From: Gimesia sp.
GTDB lineage: Bacteria; Planctomycetota; Planctomycetia; Planctomycetales; Planctomycetaceae
Direction: 5' to 3'
DNA: 64,000 nt
Assembly: GCA_002706765.1 (NCBI GenBank)
Contig: PAJV01000046.1
Coordinates: 1-64,000, forward strand
Under the pieces are notes generated by a model. The model had not been told where the DNA came from, made no database searches, and saw only the letters and a program-made list of their open reading frames with translations. Within the stretch, counting starts at the first letter, position 1. Each line of letters begins with the position of its first letter. A program made the translations under genes and the position numbers. This document shows positions 32,759-42,654 of the stretch, in pieces.

Positions 32759-35716
32759 TTACTCGACAAAAAGAAATTCATTACTGTTCAGAACCAGTCG
32801 ACAGACCGACTCCAGCCCATGCTGCTGTGCCAGTTCGGTCAATTGATTCAGTTCTTCGGTCGTTGGTTCCCGCAGCCAGACCCACAGGATGATTTGTCTT
32901 ACCTGCCCGGGTATTGTTTCCGACTTCGCTGCCCGCTCGGCCAGCTTGTGAGCGAAGTGTAATACAAATCGATTGTTCAACAGGACCAGAGACTGCAGGG
33001 GAGAAGCGGAAAAGCCACGAGTGGGAGCCAGTAATCCGAGATCCGGAAAATCCAGAGCATCCATCAGCGGATCGGGAATTCCCCGCCAGACGACTCGATA
33101 GATACTTCGCCTGTGGGCATCCGGCCGATTCAAATCAAACTGGTCATAATGCAACACGGGAGTTACCTGAGGACCGGGGGTCGTTGTGAAATGGGCATCA
33201 CCGGGGCCTCCCTGCTTCAGATCAAGTTCGCCACTGACCAGCAGGACGGCATCCCGATAGCTGTCTGCGTCGAGACGACGTCGTGACATGCGGGCTAACA
33301 AACGATTTTCGGGATCAAGCTTTACCAGTTCAGAACGGGAGGCAGACGACTGGCGATAGGTATGACTGTTACAGATCAGCCGATGCAGGTGCTTCAGTGA
33401 GCCATTGTGATCACGTAATTCACAGGCCAGCCAGTCCAGCAGTTCCGGATGCGAGGGCGTTCCCCCCATACGGCCGAAATCGTTGGGGGTATCACACAGA
33501 CCAGTTCCAAAATGATAATGCCAGACGCGATTGGCAATGCTCCGCCAGGTTAATGGATTCTTCGAGTCGGCCAGCCAGTCAGCGAGCGCCGCCCGCCGCG
33601 CTGATTCGGGATGGGATTCCGGTAAATCAAATCGCCCGGGTAATGGTGTCAAAGCCGACAATGCGCCTGGAGGGATTACTTCTCGAGGTTTTTCGAGATC
33701 GCCACGCGCCAGCAGATGAATTTCGCGAGGCTGCGAATACTTCACCAGTCCTCGTTCGTTAACGGCCTCTGCACCAGCCGCGTAGACTTTGACCTGGCCT
33801 GGCAGTTGTTTCAGTTCCTGTTCTGCACGGTATTTCAAGATCGTGGATGCCAGTGTTAATTGTTGCTTCGGCGTTCGTTGCTGCTGAGGAATAGTGAGCA
33901 CTGTTTCTGCTTCAGTGGGAAGTGCAATCACATCCAGATTCGGTGAGTCGGTCACCGAGAGTTTAAACCGACCGATGATGTGTGCGCCGCCGTGCAACTG
34001 TTTTAACGTCACCACCAGCCGGGTGCCTGGTTCTATTTTCAATGGGCTTTCCGGTTCGAAAACGGCATAATGCCCCATGCTGACTTTGGGATAAATGCCC
34101 CACGCCGTTTTCGGATTCCCATCGATGGCATGCTCGATCGTCCAACCATCCTGATTGAAATCAGCTGTCGCCCGTCGAATCGGAATCACAGTACCGGACG
34201 ACGCATTTTCCGGAAACGATTGCAGTTCGAATTCGCTCAAATGCAGATTGCCATTTTGAGCTCTCCCTGGTCCTTTGTGCGGAAGCGACTCGTCTGTTAA
34301 CAGATCCAGGCGGACGGCCGTTACCGTTGACAGTTTTGTGCTCCCAGTCACGATAACCGTTTCCTGCTCAGGAGGTTTTGTTTCTGACAGGATCGAATGA
34401 TCGGGTAAACGTTTTAATCGAGCCCCCTGGGTTGAGACAAAAATGTCTGGTTCTAAAGTTTCCCAGCGCGGTTGAGAGCCACGGTTCTGCTCCCACTCGG
34501 TGACGAGCTTTTGATTTTCGGGTAATAACAGAAGTTCTGAATTTTGATTCTGCGCTGCCGTCTTCAACGCTTCCCAATGGTTTCGCTGGGAAGCTATCCT
34601 GCTGTCGGCGTCAAATGAGATATCCCCTTTCCCGATTCCTGCAAAGACGGCCTGGAGGGCAAAGTAATCTGACTGTGTGATGGGATCAAATTTATGAGTG
34701 TGACATCGTGCGCAGTTAGCAGTGGTGCTGACAAAAGCGCCCATGGTCTGCGTTACCAGATCATCGCGATCCAGATACTCAAATGATTTCGGAGCTGTCG
34801 CAGCAGCACTCTGATCGTATGGCCCTGCGCCCAGAAACCCGAGTGCCGGTATCAACTCCGTTCTCTCGGGAAAGAAAAAGTCGACGGCCAGTTGCTCTCG
34901 AATAAATTGGGACCAGGGAATATCTGCATTCAATCTCTGAATGACATAATCACGATATCGCCAGGCATGCGGGCGAAAGACATCATGTTCAAAACCGTGC
35001 GAATCAGCAAAGTGAATGGTATCGAACCAGTGACGTGCCCAGCGTTCCCCGTAATGAGCATCATCCAGCAAACGATCCACCAGTCGCCGATAAGCATCGG
35101 GAGACTCATCGTTCACAAATGCTTCCACATCAGCGATAGTGGGCTGCAACCCATGCAAATCATAAGTCAATCTTCGAATCAATGTACGTCGATCCGCAGC
35201 CGATGATGCTGAAACATTTGCTGCTTTCAGGCGATTCTGAATAAAAGCATCGACAGGATTATCAACGTGTATTGCTGGTACTTCGGGACGTTGCAGCGAC
35301 TTTAGCGACCACCAGTCGGTCGCATCTGCAGTATCGCTGGCTGGCTTCGTATGTCGAGGATCTATGGCCCCCTGTTTGACCCAGCGCACGAGTACAGAGA
35401 TCTCCTGATCGCTCAATCTGGTCTCAGGCATCTGTAAATCGGGATCGGTGTGTTGTACAGCTTTGATCAGGAGACTCTGCTCGGGCTGACCGGGAATGAT
35501 CGCCGGACCTCGCGTGCCTCCCTTTTTCCAGCCACTCTGCCAGTCGAGCGTGAGTCCTCCTTCCATAAGTCCGGCAGCATGCGAATGGCAGTCATAGCAG
35601 TGTTTGCTCAGAATAGGCGCAACCGCATCACGAAAGAAAGCATTCTCGTCAGCGAAACTGCTGCTAACCGGTGCCAGCAGTGGGAGAAAAATGAATAAGC
35701 CCAGGATCTCTTTCAT
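32759..35716 (-). CDS. PSD1 / planctomycete cytochrome C domain protein
   Basis: This 985-residue exported protein has a signal peptide (about 1-22) and a PSCyt1-type haem motif CYDCH (C40, C43, H44) in the segment FFRDAVAPILSKHCYDC. The DUF1549 domain follows (DAFIQNRLKAANVSASSAAD and LIRRLTYDLHGLQPT). A second CxxCH, CARCHTHKFDP, lies near residue 335. A discoidin/F5-F8-like insert seems to occupy the middle, and the C-terminal DUF1553 domain includes NRVWHYHFGTGL, DFGRMGG and PSHPELLDWLA. It should be a periplasmic c-type cytochrome acting with the DUF1501 protein downstream. Its ATG overlaps the stop of the IclR-type regulator (35713-35716). Confidence 0.95.
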   Translation of the reverse strand: MKEILGLFIFLPLLAPVSSSFADENAFFRDAVAPILSKHCYDCHSHAAGLMEGGLTLDWQSGWKKGGTRGPAIIPGQPEQSLLIKAVQHTDPDLQMPETRLSDQEISVLVRWVKQGAIDPRHTKPASDTADATDWWSLKSLQRPEVPAIHVDNPVDAFIQNRLKAANVSASSAADRRTLIRRLTYDLHGLQPTIADVEAFVNDESPDAYRRLVDRLLDDAHYGERWARHWFDTIHFADSHGFEHDVFRPHAWRYRDYVIQRLNADIPWSQFIREQLAVDFFFPERTELIPALGFLGAGPYDQSAAATAPKSFEYLDRDDLVTQTMGAFVSTTANCARCHTHKFDPITQSDYFALQAVFAGIGKGDISFDADSRIASQRNHWEALKTAAQNQNSELLLLPENQKLVTEWEQNRGSQPRWETLEPDIFVSTQGARLKRLPDHSILSETKPPEQETVIVTGSTKLSTVTAVRLDLLTDESLPHKGPGRAQNGNLHLSEFELQSFPENASSGTVIPIRRATADFNQDGWTIEHAIDGNPKTAWGIYPKVSMGHYAVFEPESPLKIEPGTRLVVTLKQLHGGAHIIGRFKLSVTDSPNLDVIALPTEAETVLTIPQQQRTPKQQLTLASTILKYRAEQELKQLPGQVKVYAAGAEAVNERGLVKYSQPREIHLLARGDLEKPREVIPPGALSALTPLPGRFDLPESHPESARRAALADWLADSKNPLTWRSIANRVWHYHFGTGLCDTPNDFGRMGGTPSHPELLDWLACELRDHNGSLKHLHRLICNSHTYRQSSASRSELVKLDPENRLLARMSRRRLDADSYRDAVLLVSGELDLKQGGPGDAHFTTTPGPQVTPVLHYDQFDLNRPDAHRRSIYRVVWRGIPDPLMDALDFPDLGLLAPTRGFSASPLQSLVLLNNRFVLHFAHKLAERAAKSETIPGQVRQIILWVWLREPTTEELNQLTELAQQHGLESVCRLVLNSNEFLFVE

Positions 35717-36477
35717 GGGTTGAGCCTCCGGGAGATTTCAGCCGCACTCAGCATGACCTGTTTTCCGACACTCGAAAACAGTCCTTTCGGCAACCGCTTC
35801 GAGGGAGCTGAAACCCAGAGGACGGCAATCAGCTGTTCTTCCCGTCCCCAGACTGGTGCAGAAATGCAGTGGATTCCTTCGTCCGCTTCTGCATAATCTG
35901 TAGCATAACCCCGCTGGCGAACCTGTTCACATTCCAGCCGCAAGGCATCCGGATCTGTGATGGTTCGCGAAGTATCCTGTGTTAAGGGAATTCGTTGCAG
36001 AGTCTGTTCCAGGTCAGTGGCATTCTGACAGGCCAGTAGAGTTTTTCCAGGAGCATTATTATGTAGAGGAAATCGTAAACCGATGTCGACGGCGATCCGC
36101 AGGGGGTGCAGGCCGCTCACCTGCTCGATAATCACACCTTCATCGCCGACGCGAAGTCCGAGCTGTACTGTTTCCCGGGTCTCGTCACGCAAGCGTCTCA
36201 TGACAGGCAAGGCCTCTTCGACCAGACTGACATCTCCCACCTGTGGCAAACCGAGGGTCAGAAATTTTGTTGACAACCGAAAGCGTTTACTCAATGGATC
36301 ACGTTCCAGATAATTGCGATCCATCAGAGTATGGGTAATCCGAAACACGGCATTCTTATTGAGTGAGAGCCGTGTCGCCAGTTCGCTGATCCCCAGGCCC
36401 TCGGGAGCCTGATTCAGTGCTTCCAGAACATCCAGGCCCCGCTCCAGCGCTGGCACACTCGTCGTCGCCGCTTTCAT
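35713..36477 (-). CDS. IclR-family transcriptional regulator
   Basis: This 254-residue protein has an N-terminal winged helix (ALERGLDVLEALNQAPEGLG, then LSLNKNAVFRITHTL) and a C-terminal IclR effector domain (IAVDIGLRFPLHNNAPGKTL and TDYAEADEGIHCISAPVWG). It heads the operon with the PSD1 and DUF1501 genes and overlaps the PSD1 start by 4 bases, so it most likely controls them and itself. The start at 36477 fits the family; a longer frame reaches 36522. A perfect inverted repeat at 36652-36671 upstream is a likely binding site. The effector is probably a sugar acid or aromatic acid, as for relatives, but this is inference. Confidence 0.92.
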   Translation of the reverse strand: MKAATTSVPALERGLDVLEALNQAPEGLGISELATRLSLNKNAVFRITHTLMDRNYLERDPLSKRFRLSTKFLTLGLPQVGDVSLVEEALPVMRRLRDETRETVQLGLRVGDEGVIIEQVSGLHPLRIAVDIGLRFPLHNNAPGKTLLACQNATDLEQTLQRIPLTQDTSRTITDPDALRLECEQVRQRGYATDYAEADEGIHCISAPVWGREEQLIAVLWVSAPSKRLPKGLFSSVGKQVMLSAAEISRRLNP

Positions 36478-36651
36478 GATTTCTCCGACAAAGTCGTCTG
36501 TCCCACATACGTAACGCGTCACACCAGAATAACAACGTCGAATTACACAGTCAATTTAAATTCTTCCGGAATGGTCTTCGCTCTGATGATTCGCTGCGAT
36601 CTTAACCCTGACGGCCCCTTCCCCTGGGAGAGTTGCGCAGAGCATCATCCG

Positions 36652-36671
36652 TTTTGCGCATCTGCGCAAAA
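36652..36671. promoter_or_regulatory. Inverted repeat, probable operator for the IclR-type regulator
   Basis: TTTTGCGCA and TGCGCAAAA are separated by TC, giving a perfect 20-bp palindrome about 175 bases upstream of the iclR-like start. A half site TTGCGCA lies nearby at 36633-36639. Size and symmetry fit sites of IclR-family regulators. Confidence 0.6.
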
Positions 36672-36857
36672 GGTGGAAGCGGAATTTCCGGCCATCGATT
36701 TTTGAAGGCAATCTGATTCTCTCGGGACAAAATACTTTGCGCCTCATTCCCTCATCGAGGGATGAATCAAAACCTAGACTTTTTTCACAGCGGATCTGTT
36801 GATCAGAAATACTGACATCAGAGAGTCACTTCCTTCCATTGATCTGAGGAGTTCGTC

Positions 36858-37040
36858 ATGCAGAAATTCGTCATTGAAAAACTGTCCGAAAAGATCCCGA
36901 TTGTCCGTGATGAATTATGGAGCGTTTACGTTGCAGACAAACCGAAATTCACAGGTACCTTGAAACAATGCTGTGACTGGGTTCAGGCCCCTGAAATAGA
37001 GCGGTCGTCCCGCCCTGCTTCGCTCTTGGGAATCTGGTAA
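36858..37040 (+). CDS. Small planctomycete protein of unknown function
   Basis: This 60-residue protein begins MQKFVIEKLSEKIPIVRDEL. It contains WSVYVADKPKFTGTLKQCCDW, a pattern seen in short planctomycete proteins that share 'VY...F.GT...CCDW'. Good Shine-Dalgarno (GAGGAG) lies upstream of the ATG. No signal peptide is present, so it is probably cytoplasmic. It is followed at 90 bases by another small lineage-specific gene. Function is not recognised. Confidence 0.65.
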   Translation: MQKFVIEKLSEKIPIVRDELWSVYVADKPKFTGTLKQCCDWVQAPEIERSSRPASLLGIW

Positions 37041-37129
37041 TCGGCAAAACGTAAAGCTGGATATCGACAGGCAAGTCAGCAGTAATTTTCCATACTGACT
37101 TCGAGTCATAAGCTTAAGGAGTTTCCCTC

Positions 37130-37420
37130 ATGAATCAAAAAGCGATTCGTTTTAATCAACCTGATCCTGATGCAATACCTGCAGAAATAGCTGCACTCGG
37201 TGAAATCATTTCGACATTCCCTTATCCGGAACAGAAACAACTGGCAGACTGCTATCACAAAATTGTGAAATACTCTCAGCGGAGAATCGAGATTCTGAAT
37301 ATGCTGACCGATTCCCTGGCCCAGATGCGACTTGATTCAAAATTCCTGTTGTTTGATCTGGATATGACACGGGAGGAACGGGATCAGGCGATTGCACAAC
37401 TCGAAGAACGAGAATGGTAA
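37130..37420 (+). CDS. Small helical planctomycete protein, possibly regulatory
   Basis: This 96-residue protein is almost entirely helical. The centre, YHKIVKYSQRRIEILNMLTD, and the end, LAQMRLDSKFLLFDLDMTRE, match a family of short proteins widespread in planctomycetes ('RRRxIL...LRLDxKYLxFDLExTRRERD'). A strong Shine-Dalgarno site AAGGAG precedes the ATG. The family's role is unknown; members often lie near regulators, and here a FixJ-like regulator follows about 670 bases downstream. Confidence 0.75.
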   Translation: MNQKAIRFNQPDPDAIPAEIAALGEIISTFPYPEQKQLADCYHKIVKYSQRRIEILNMLTDSLAQMRLDSKFLLFDLDMTREERDQAIAQLEEREW

Positions 37421-38094
37421 AGGCATTCAAACCGAGTTGCCAACCGTAGTTCCGGAACCAGAATATACAACCGTTTCATGCCAGCTGACTCACTGTGATG
37501 GCATGGGTTTGAGTATCGAAAAACAGGACTCTGAATGATTTCATTTCCCTATCAGGAATACCGTCTATTGTATAAACCATTTTACCTAGAACCCTTGATA
37601 AGCTACCGAGTTATACCTCCAGCAGGCATCTAACAATGAACATTTTTTTGTGTAGAAAGGTGCTACATTCGTCAAAAAAGGAACCCGAAGCTTTTGAATA
37701 GTAGGTTCACAGAAGATCTGCAGTCAGAACGCGCAGGCAAATTGTTGAAATGTGATAGAATTTTGTAATGTAACATTTCAGGACTCTTTGCATCAGTCGT
37801 GCAGGATAATCCCTCCCTTTCTTTGAATCATAAGAGAGAAGATTTTCCTGACAGATTTGATCATCGTAGTCCTGTCATAACTGAGCTCGCTGTCCCAGGT
37901 GACTGTATTGAATTCTCCGCAACAGAAATCAATGCATCAAGGTCTCCTGCAAAATCTCTATCTCAAGTTCAGTGACATGTTATTTTCGGGCTGAATACTG
38001 TTGTTTTTCTTTCATGAGAAAAACATGACAGAGACGTTATGAAAAACATTCACGACACCGAAACAGGATCACCTGTTTTGTTTCGGAACTTAAG
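37421..38094. other. Long intergenic region upstream of the FixJ-like regulator
   Basis: About 670 bases with no credible gene on either strand and moderate AT content. It probably contains the regulator's promoter and a long 5' untranslated region. The structurally similar regulator at 14267 is also preceded by a long non-coding stretch. Confidence 0.45.
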
Positions 38095-38805
38095 ATGGTG
38101 GCTAATCTGATGAATAATCAACTTAAACTACCAGCCGATTATTCCCCTCGGGTGTATATTGTTGATGACGACGAAGCAGTGCGTTCTTCCGTCACCGATC
38201 TGATTGATTCCATGGGTTTTCAAGCCGACTCTTTTGCTTCAGCCGAAGAATTTTTTTCAGAGACTGACAACCAGATTCGTGGATGTGTCCTGTCCGACCT
38301 GCGCATGCTGGGTTGTAACGGTATCGAACTGTTGAAGCTCATGAAGTCAACGGGATACGAAATACCCACCATTATTCTCTCAGCCTATGTGGATGTATCC
38401 AATACCGTCGCCGCGATGTCAGAGGGCGCGCTGACGGTAATGGAAAAACCATATTCGGAACAGGAATTGTGGGACAGTATTATTGCTGCCATACTCCTGG
38501 ATTCAGAACAACGGCAGGGACGTTGCTGGCTGGGTGAATTTCAGAGAAAAGTAGACCGCTTAACAGCCGGGGAATCGGAAGTGATGCAACTTCTCCTGAA
38601 AGGGAAATCCAATAAAAGTATTGGACATATTCTGGACCTGTCACAAAGAACGATAGTGATGCGACGTAAATCGATATTGCAGAAATTTGAAGTGGATAAC
38701 CTGATTGACCTGGCGAAGTTAATTACCAAAGCTCAAATCATCCAACAGCATCTGTCTCCCTATTCCAGTATGATCGATACAGAATCCTTCCAGCAGGACT
38801 CCTGA
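38095..38805 (+). CDS. FixJ-like response regulator (receiver + LuxR-type HTH), orphan
   Basis: This 236-residue protein has a receiver domain with DDDE acidic pocket, phospho-acceptor Asp in VLSDLRMLGCNG and the lysine in MEKPY. A LuxR-type helix-turn-helix follows (LTAGESEVMQLLLKGKSNK through SQRTIVMRRKSIL). It is paralogous to the protein at 14267-14968, sharing whole blocks such as EQELWDSIIAAI and SQRTIVMRRK. No histidine kinase is nearby. The start is either 38095 or the ATG five codons later. It is monocistronic. Target genes are unknown. Confidence 0.9.
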   Translation: MVANLMNNQLKLPADYSPRVYIVDDDEAVRSSVTDLIDSMGFQADSFASAEEFFSETDNQIRGCVLSDLRMLGCNGIELLKLMKSTGYEIPTIILSAYVDVSNTVAAMSEGALTVMEKPYSEQELWDSIIAAILLDSEQRQGRCWLGEFQRKVDRLTAGESEVMQLLLKGKSNKSIGHILDLSQRTIVMRRKSILQKFEVDNLIDLAKLITKAQIIQQHLSPYSSMIDTESFQQDS

Positions 38806-39114
38806 CAAATAGTTTTAATCATTCATCACCGATTAAACTTATCCTGCACCTGCTGTTCCTCCAATTCCTGACAGCCTCGTTGATAAACGGAACAGATCAA
38901 CAGATGTCTGCTGTTGCCGATAATCAGTCGGGAAATACCGCTTTTCCGATTTGAGGAAGGAAGAATTCGTCCGATTGCACACTTTGATCATTACTTGGCT
39001 TTGATCCTACCTTGCTCTATTCTACTGAAAACTACTAAACTGGGCGACGTTCAATTTTGAAAAGGCACCTCATCTGCCAAATCAGCTTTATCTATTTGAG
39101 AAACATGATCTCGT
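38806..39114. other. Intergenic region before the mechanosensitive channel gene
   Basis: About 310 bases without an open frame of note or a clear terminator. It should carry the promoter of the channel gene. Confidence 0.4.
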
Positions 39115-42100
39115 ATGCCCGTTCGTTCTAATTCGCTGAAATCATTTTTATCACCTGTCATCTGCCTGTGCCTGATTCTGTTTTCGATCATTCAGGCTCA
39201 AGGACAGACGCAGACCGACGCCCCTACCCCGACTTCCCCTCCAGCAACACCAGCGCCAGCGACGCCTGCCGCGACTCCACAAACACCAACAGTTACCAGT
39301 GAGACCGTGCAAAAGCGGATCGAACAGCTGAAAGAGGTGAAAGACCTCTCTGAAGAGAATCAGAAGAAGGCCCTCGATTTTTATAACCAGTCTCTGGACA
39401 ATCTCAAGAAAACAACTGATTATCAGTCTGACGCACAACGAAATATCGAATCCGCTCAAAATGCGATGCAGCGTCTGGAGAATTTAAAAGCGGAGATTGA
39501 GAAGCTCAACAAGCAACCGGCTCTCACCTTTACAGAAAACCAGACACTTGCCCAGTTAGAACAGCAACTGGTCCAGGAAGAAGCCGAGCTGGAAAAAGAC
39601 AAAGCTGCTGCTGCCAGCTGGGATGAAGAAATCGCCCGCCGGTCAACTCGTCAGAAAGAAGTTCTCACCCGGGTTACCGAACTGGATGACCGAATCAGTG
39701 AGCTGGAGAAACAACTGAAACTGCCTGTTCCGGCTGATGAACCAGCAGCGGTCACCGATGCCAGAAGAATGGAACTCGCCACACGGTTGAGCATGCGAAA
39801 AGCAGAAAAGCCCGCCCTGAAAAGCGAATTGACTGTTTATGAAGCCGAAGAAGCAATTGGCTTCCCCCGGATGAATCAGGATTATTTAAAGCTCGAAGTA
39901 AAAAAACAGACTGAGCGTGTAGACGCGCTGAAAGCGCAGATCAAAAAGCTGCGCGATCGAGAAGCCGCGATGCGGGTGCGGGAAGCAAAGCAGCAGGTCT
40001 TCGAAACGAATCCACTCCTGCAGCCACTTGCTGAAAAGAACCAGAAATATGCAGAAGAGATTCTGGAACTGACTCGCAAGATCGAGACCACTGATAAAAA
40101 ATACTCTCAATCAACGAAGATTCTCGAAGAGCTCAGAAAACAGTTTGACCAGACCAAGGCAAAAGAAGATTCCATTGGCCTGACTGGCCCGATTGGCTTA
40201 ATGCTTCGCAGTCAGCAGGCAAACCTGCCCGATATTGAAACCCGTAAACAGGACATTGAAAAATACAGTAAAACGATCGACCAGGTAAATCTGAAACAGT
40301 TCGAACTGGATGATGCCTGGGCAGACTTTCCCTCGGTCGATGAAAAGTTTGATGAAATCAGACAAAACAGTTCGCGCCAGATGACAGAAGAAGAAGAACT
40401 CAATCTCAAAAATATCATCGAAGAAACGCTGACCAAACAAAAAGAATACCTGGACACACTGATTCGCAGCAATAAAAGCTACTTCACCAAACTGCTTGAT
40501 ATCTATACCACGGAAAAACAACTGGTCAAAGAGACGGAAGCCTATGCCGACTATATTCAGGAACGGATTTTCTGGATCAAGAGTTCGCCTCCCATCTCAA
40601 TCTCAGAAATCAAACAGACTTCCCACACACTGCGGTGGCTGTTTTCTCCCACCCACTGGAAACAGGTCTATACAGCTGTGGGAGAGGATGTATTCAGTAA
40701 TCCTGTCATTTATTTCACAGCATTTTTCTGTTTCCTCAGCCTGTTGTATCTGGCATACAATGTGCGTCAGCAGCTAAGGATTATCAATAAAGAAATCATC
40801 CGCAGCAGTTTTCGAAAATTCGGGATCACCGCGCGAGTCGCGTTCCTCACATTGTTTATTGCCATTGTCTGGCCTGGTTTCATCTGGTTCATTGCCTGGC
40901 GGGTAGGCAGTCACCCGGATGTCCCTCCGTTTGTCAAAGCCGTCGATTCCAGTTTACGCCAGGTAGGCTGGCTGCTGTTTTTCTGGGAGCTTATCAGACA
41001 GATCTGCCGTCCCCTCGGTCTGGGAGAATCCCATTTTGGCTGGTACAAACAGACCGTATTATATGTACGTAAAAATATTCGCTGGGTCATTCCCATTTCC
41101 ATCCCCCTGCTGTTCATTACCATGCTGTTGCATGGGAAAGAAGTCGATCGCACACAGGACCTGCTCGAACGCCTGTTTTTCATCGCCTTGCTGGTTGCTT
41201 ATACAATTTTTGCCCGTCGTGTATTTCACCCGCGATCCGGACTATTTCAATCCATCATGAATTACAACCATGAAGTCTGGTATGACCGCCTGAAATTTGT
41301 GGTTTATTTCCTGGCCTTGTTTGTTCCCTGCTTACTGATCTTCCTGGCTCTGATTGGTTTCTACTTTACAGCCATGAGCCTGTTCCACCTGATCTTTCTG
41401 ACGCTCTGGCTGTTCCTGGTCGTCATTCTTTTCAGAGCGATTTTATTACGCTGGATTCTGATTCATCACCGTAAACTCAGCTACCAGCAGAATCAGGAAC
41501 GCCTGGATGCATTCCGCAAGGAATCACTCGAATCCAGTTCAGAAACGAATATTGCCGGAATCACTACCGAAGAAGAGAACCCGGCTGATCTCACCAAGAT
41601 CTCCGCCCAAATCAAAAAGCTGGTGAATGCCAGCATGGCGGTCATTCTGCTGGTAGGAGCATTCTGGATCTGGGGGGATACTCTGCCGGCCTTTAATCGG
41701 CTGGATAGTGTCGACTACAAACTCTGGTCTACCGCAGTCGAAGTCGTTGGAGAAGACGGCAAAGTTACGGAACGGCTGGAACCTGTCACCTACCTCGACT
41801 TTGGCATGGCGTTGATCTTCGCTGTGTTTGCTGTTGTCGCGACTAATAATGCACCCGGTCTGCTGGAATTTCTGGTCCTGCAGCGATTGCCTCTTGAAGC
41901 TTCAGTCAAATATGCGATCACCACACTCGCCCGTTATTTTGTAGTCTTGATTGGAATTTTTGTCGTCTTTTCCACGATGGGAATAGGCTGGACCAAACTG
42001 CAATGGCTGGCAACCGCGTTAACCTTCGGCCTGGGTTTCGGACTTCAGGAAATCTTTGCCAATTTCGTTTCCGGTCTGATTCTCTTGATCGAACGCCCGA

Positions 42101-42636
42101 TTCGTGTCGGCGATATTATCACCGTCGACGACATTACCGGCATGGTCTCCCGGATACGTATGCGTGCCACCACGATTACCAACTGGGATCGCAAGGAATA
42201 TATTGTCCCGAACCGCGATTTCATTACTGGCAAACTGCTTAACTGGACGTTAACCGATTCGGTCAATCGTATTACTCTCACCGTCGGTGTAGCGTATGGA
42301 TCAGACACAAATTATGCCTCTGATATCGCCTTGAAAATTCTCACTGATCATCCCCTGGTTCTGGAAGATCCGCCGCCAAGCATCACCTTTGAATCCTTCG
42401 GAGACAGTACCTTAAACCTGATTTTACGGGCCTATCTGCCGGACTTGGATAAACGCCTGGTTGTCATCCACGAAATCCACACGGCAATCCATGAACAATA
42501 CGCCAAAGCAGGAATTGAAATCGCCTTTCCTCAACGGGATATTCACTTGTATTACGAAAATAAGTCAAGCTTCATCGCACCACCTGAGATACAACCGACA
42601 GAATCAGAATCTCAAAATCTCCCTGAAGACAAGTAA
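39115..42636 (+). CDS. Large mechanosensitive ion channel, MscS/MscK type
   Basis: This 1173-residue protein has a signal peptide (about 1-31) and a Pro/Thr/Ala-rich linker. A long periplasmic coiled-coil region follows (about 65-500, many EQL/EEAELEKD heptads). Several membrane helices lie between about 535 and 960, and the C-terminal MscS domain includes LTFGLGFGLQEIFANFVSGL (pore helix) and ERPIRVGDIITVDD (beta domain). The layout matches MscK/YbiO-like channels that release solutes on osmotic downshock. It is convergent with the thioesterase gene 18 bases downstream. No partner genes are obvious. Confidence 0.95.
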   Translation: MPVRSNSLKSFLSPVICLCLILFSIIQAQGQTQTDAPTPTSPPATPAPATPAATPQTPTVTSETVQKRIEQLKEVKDLSEENQKKALDFYNQSLDNLKKTTDYQSDAQRNIESAQNAMQRLENLKAEIEKLNKQPALTFTENQTLAQLEQQLVQEEAELEKDKAAAASWDEEIARRSTRQKEVLTRVTELDDRISELEKQLKLPVPADEPAAVTDARRMELATRLSMRKAEKPALKSELTVYEAEEAIGFPRMNQDYLKLEVKKQTERVDALKAQIKKLRDREAAMRVREAKQQVFETNPLLQPLAEKNQKYAEEILELTRKIETTDKKYSQSTKILEELRKQFDQTKAKEDSIGLTGPIGLMLRSQQANLPDIETRKQDIEKYSKTIDQVNLKQFELDDAWADFPSVDEKFDEIRQNSSRQMTEEEELNLKNIIEETLTKQKEYLDTLIRSNKSYFTKLLDIYTTEKQLVKETEAYADYIQERIFWIKSSPPISISEIKQTSHTLRWLFSPTHWKQVYTAVGEDVFSNPVIYFTAFFCFLSLLYLAYNVRQQLRIINKEIIRSSFRKFGITARVAFLTLFIAIVWPGFIWFIAWRVGSHPDVPPFVKAVDSSLRQVGWLLFFWELIRQICRPLGLGESHFGWYKQTVLYVRKNIRWVIPISIPLLFITMLLHGKEVDRTQDLLERLFFIALLVAYTIFARRVFHPRSGLFQSIMNYNHEVWYDRLKFVVYFLALFVPCLLIFLALIGFYFTAMSLFHLIFLTLWLFLVVILFRAILLRWILIHHRKLSYQQNQERLDAFRKESLESSSETNIAGITTEEENPADLTKISAQIKKLVNASMAVILLVGAFWIWGDTLPAFNRLDSVDYKLWSTAVEVVGEDGKVTERLEPVTYLDFGMALIFAVFAVVATNNAPGLLEFLVLQRLPLEASVKYAITTLARYFVVLIGIFVVFSTMGIGWTKLQWLATALTFGLGFGLQEIFANFVSGLILLIERPIRVGDIITVDDITGMVSRIRMRATTITNWDRKEYIVPNRDFITGKLLNWTLTDSVNRITLTVGVAYGSDTNYASDIALKILTDHPLVLEDPPPSITFESFGDSTLNLILRAYLPDLDKRLVVIHEIHTAIHEQYAKAGIEIAFPQRDIHLYYENKSSFIAPPEIQPTESESQNLPEDK

Positions 42637-42654
42637 CCTGATCTCTGAAGCTGT

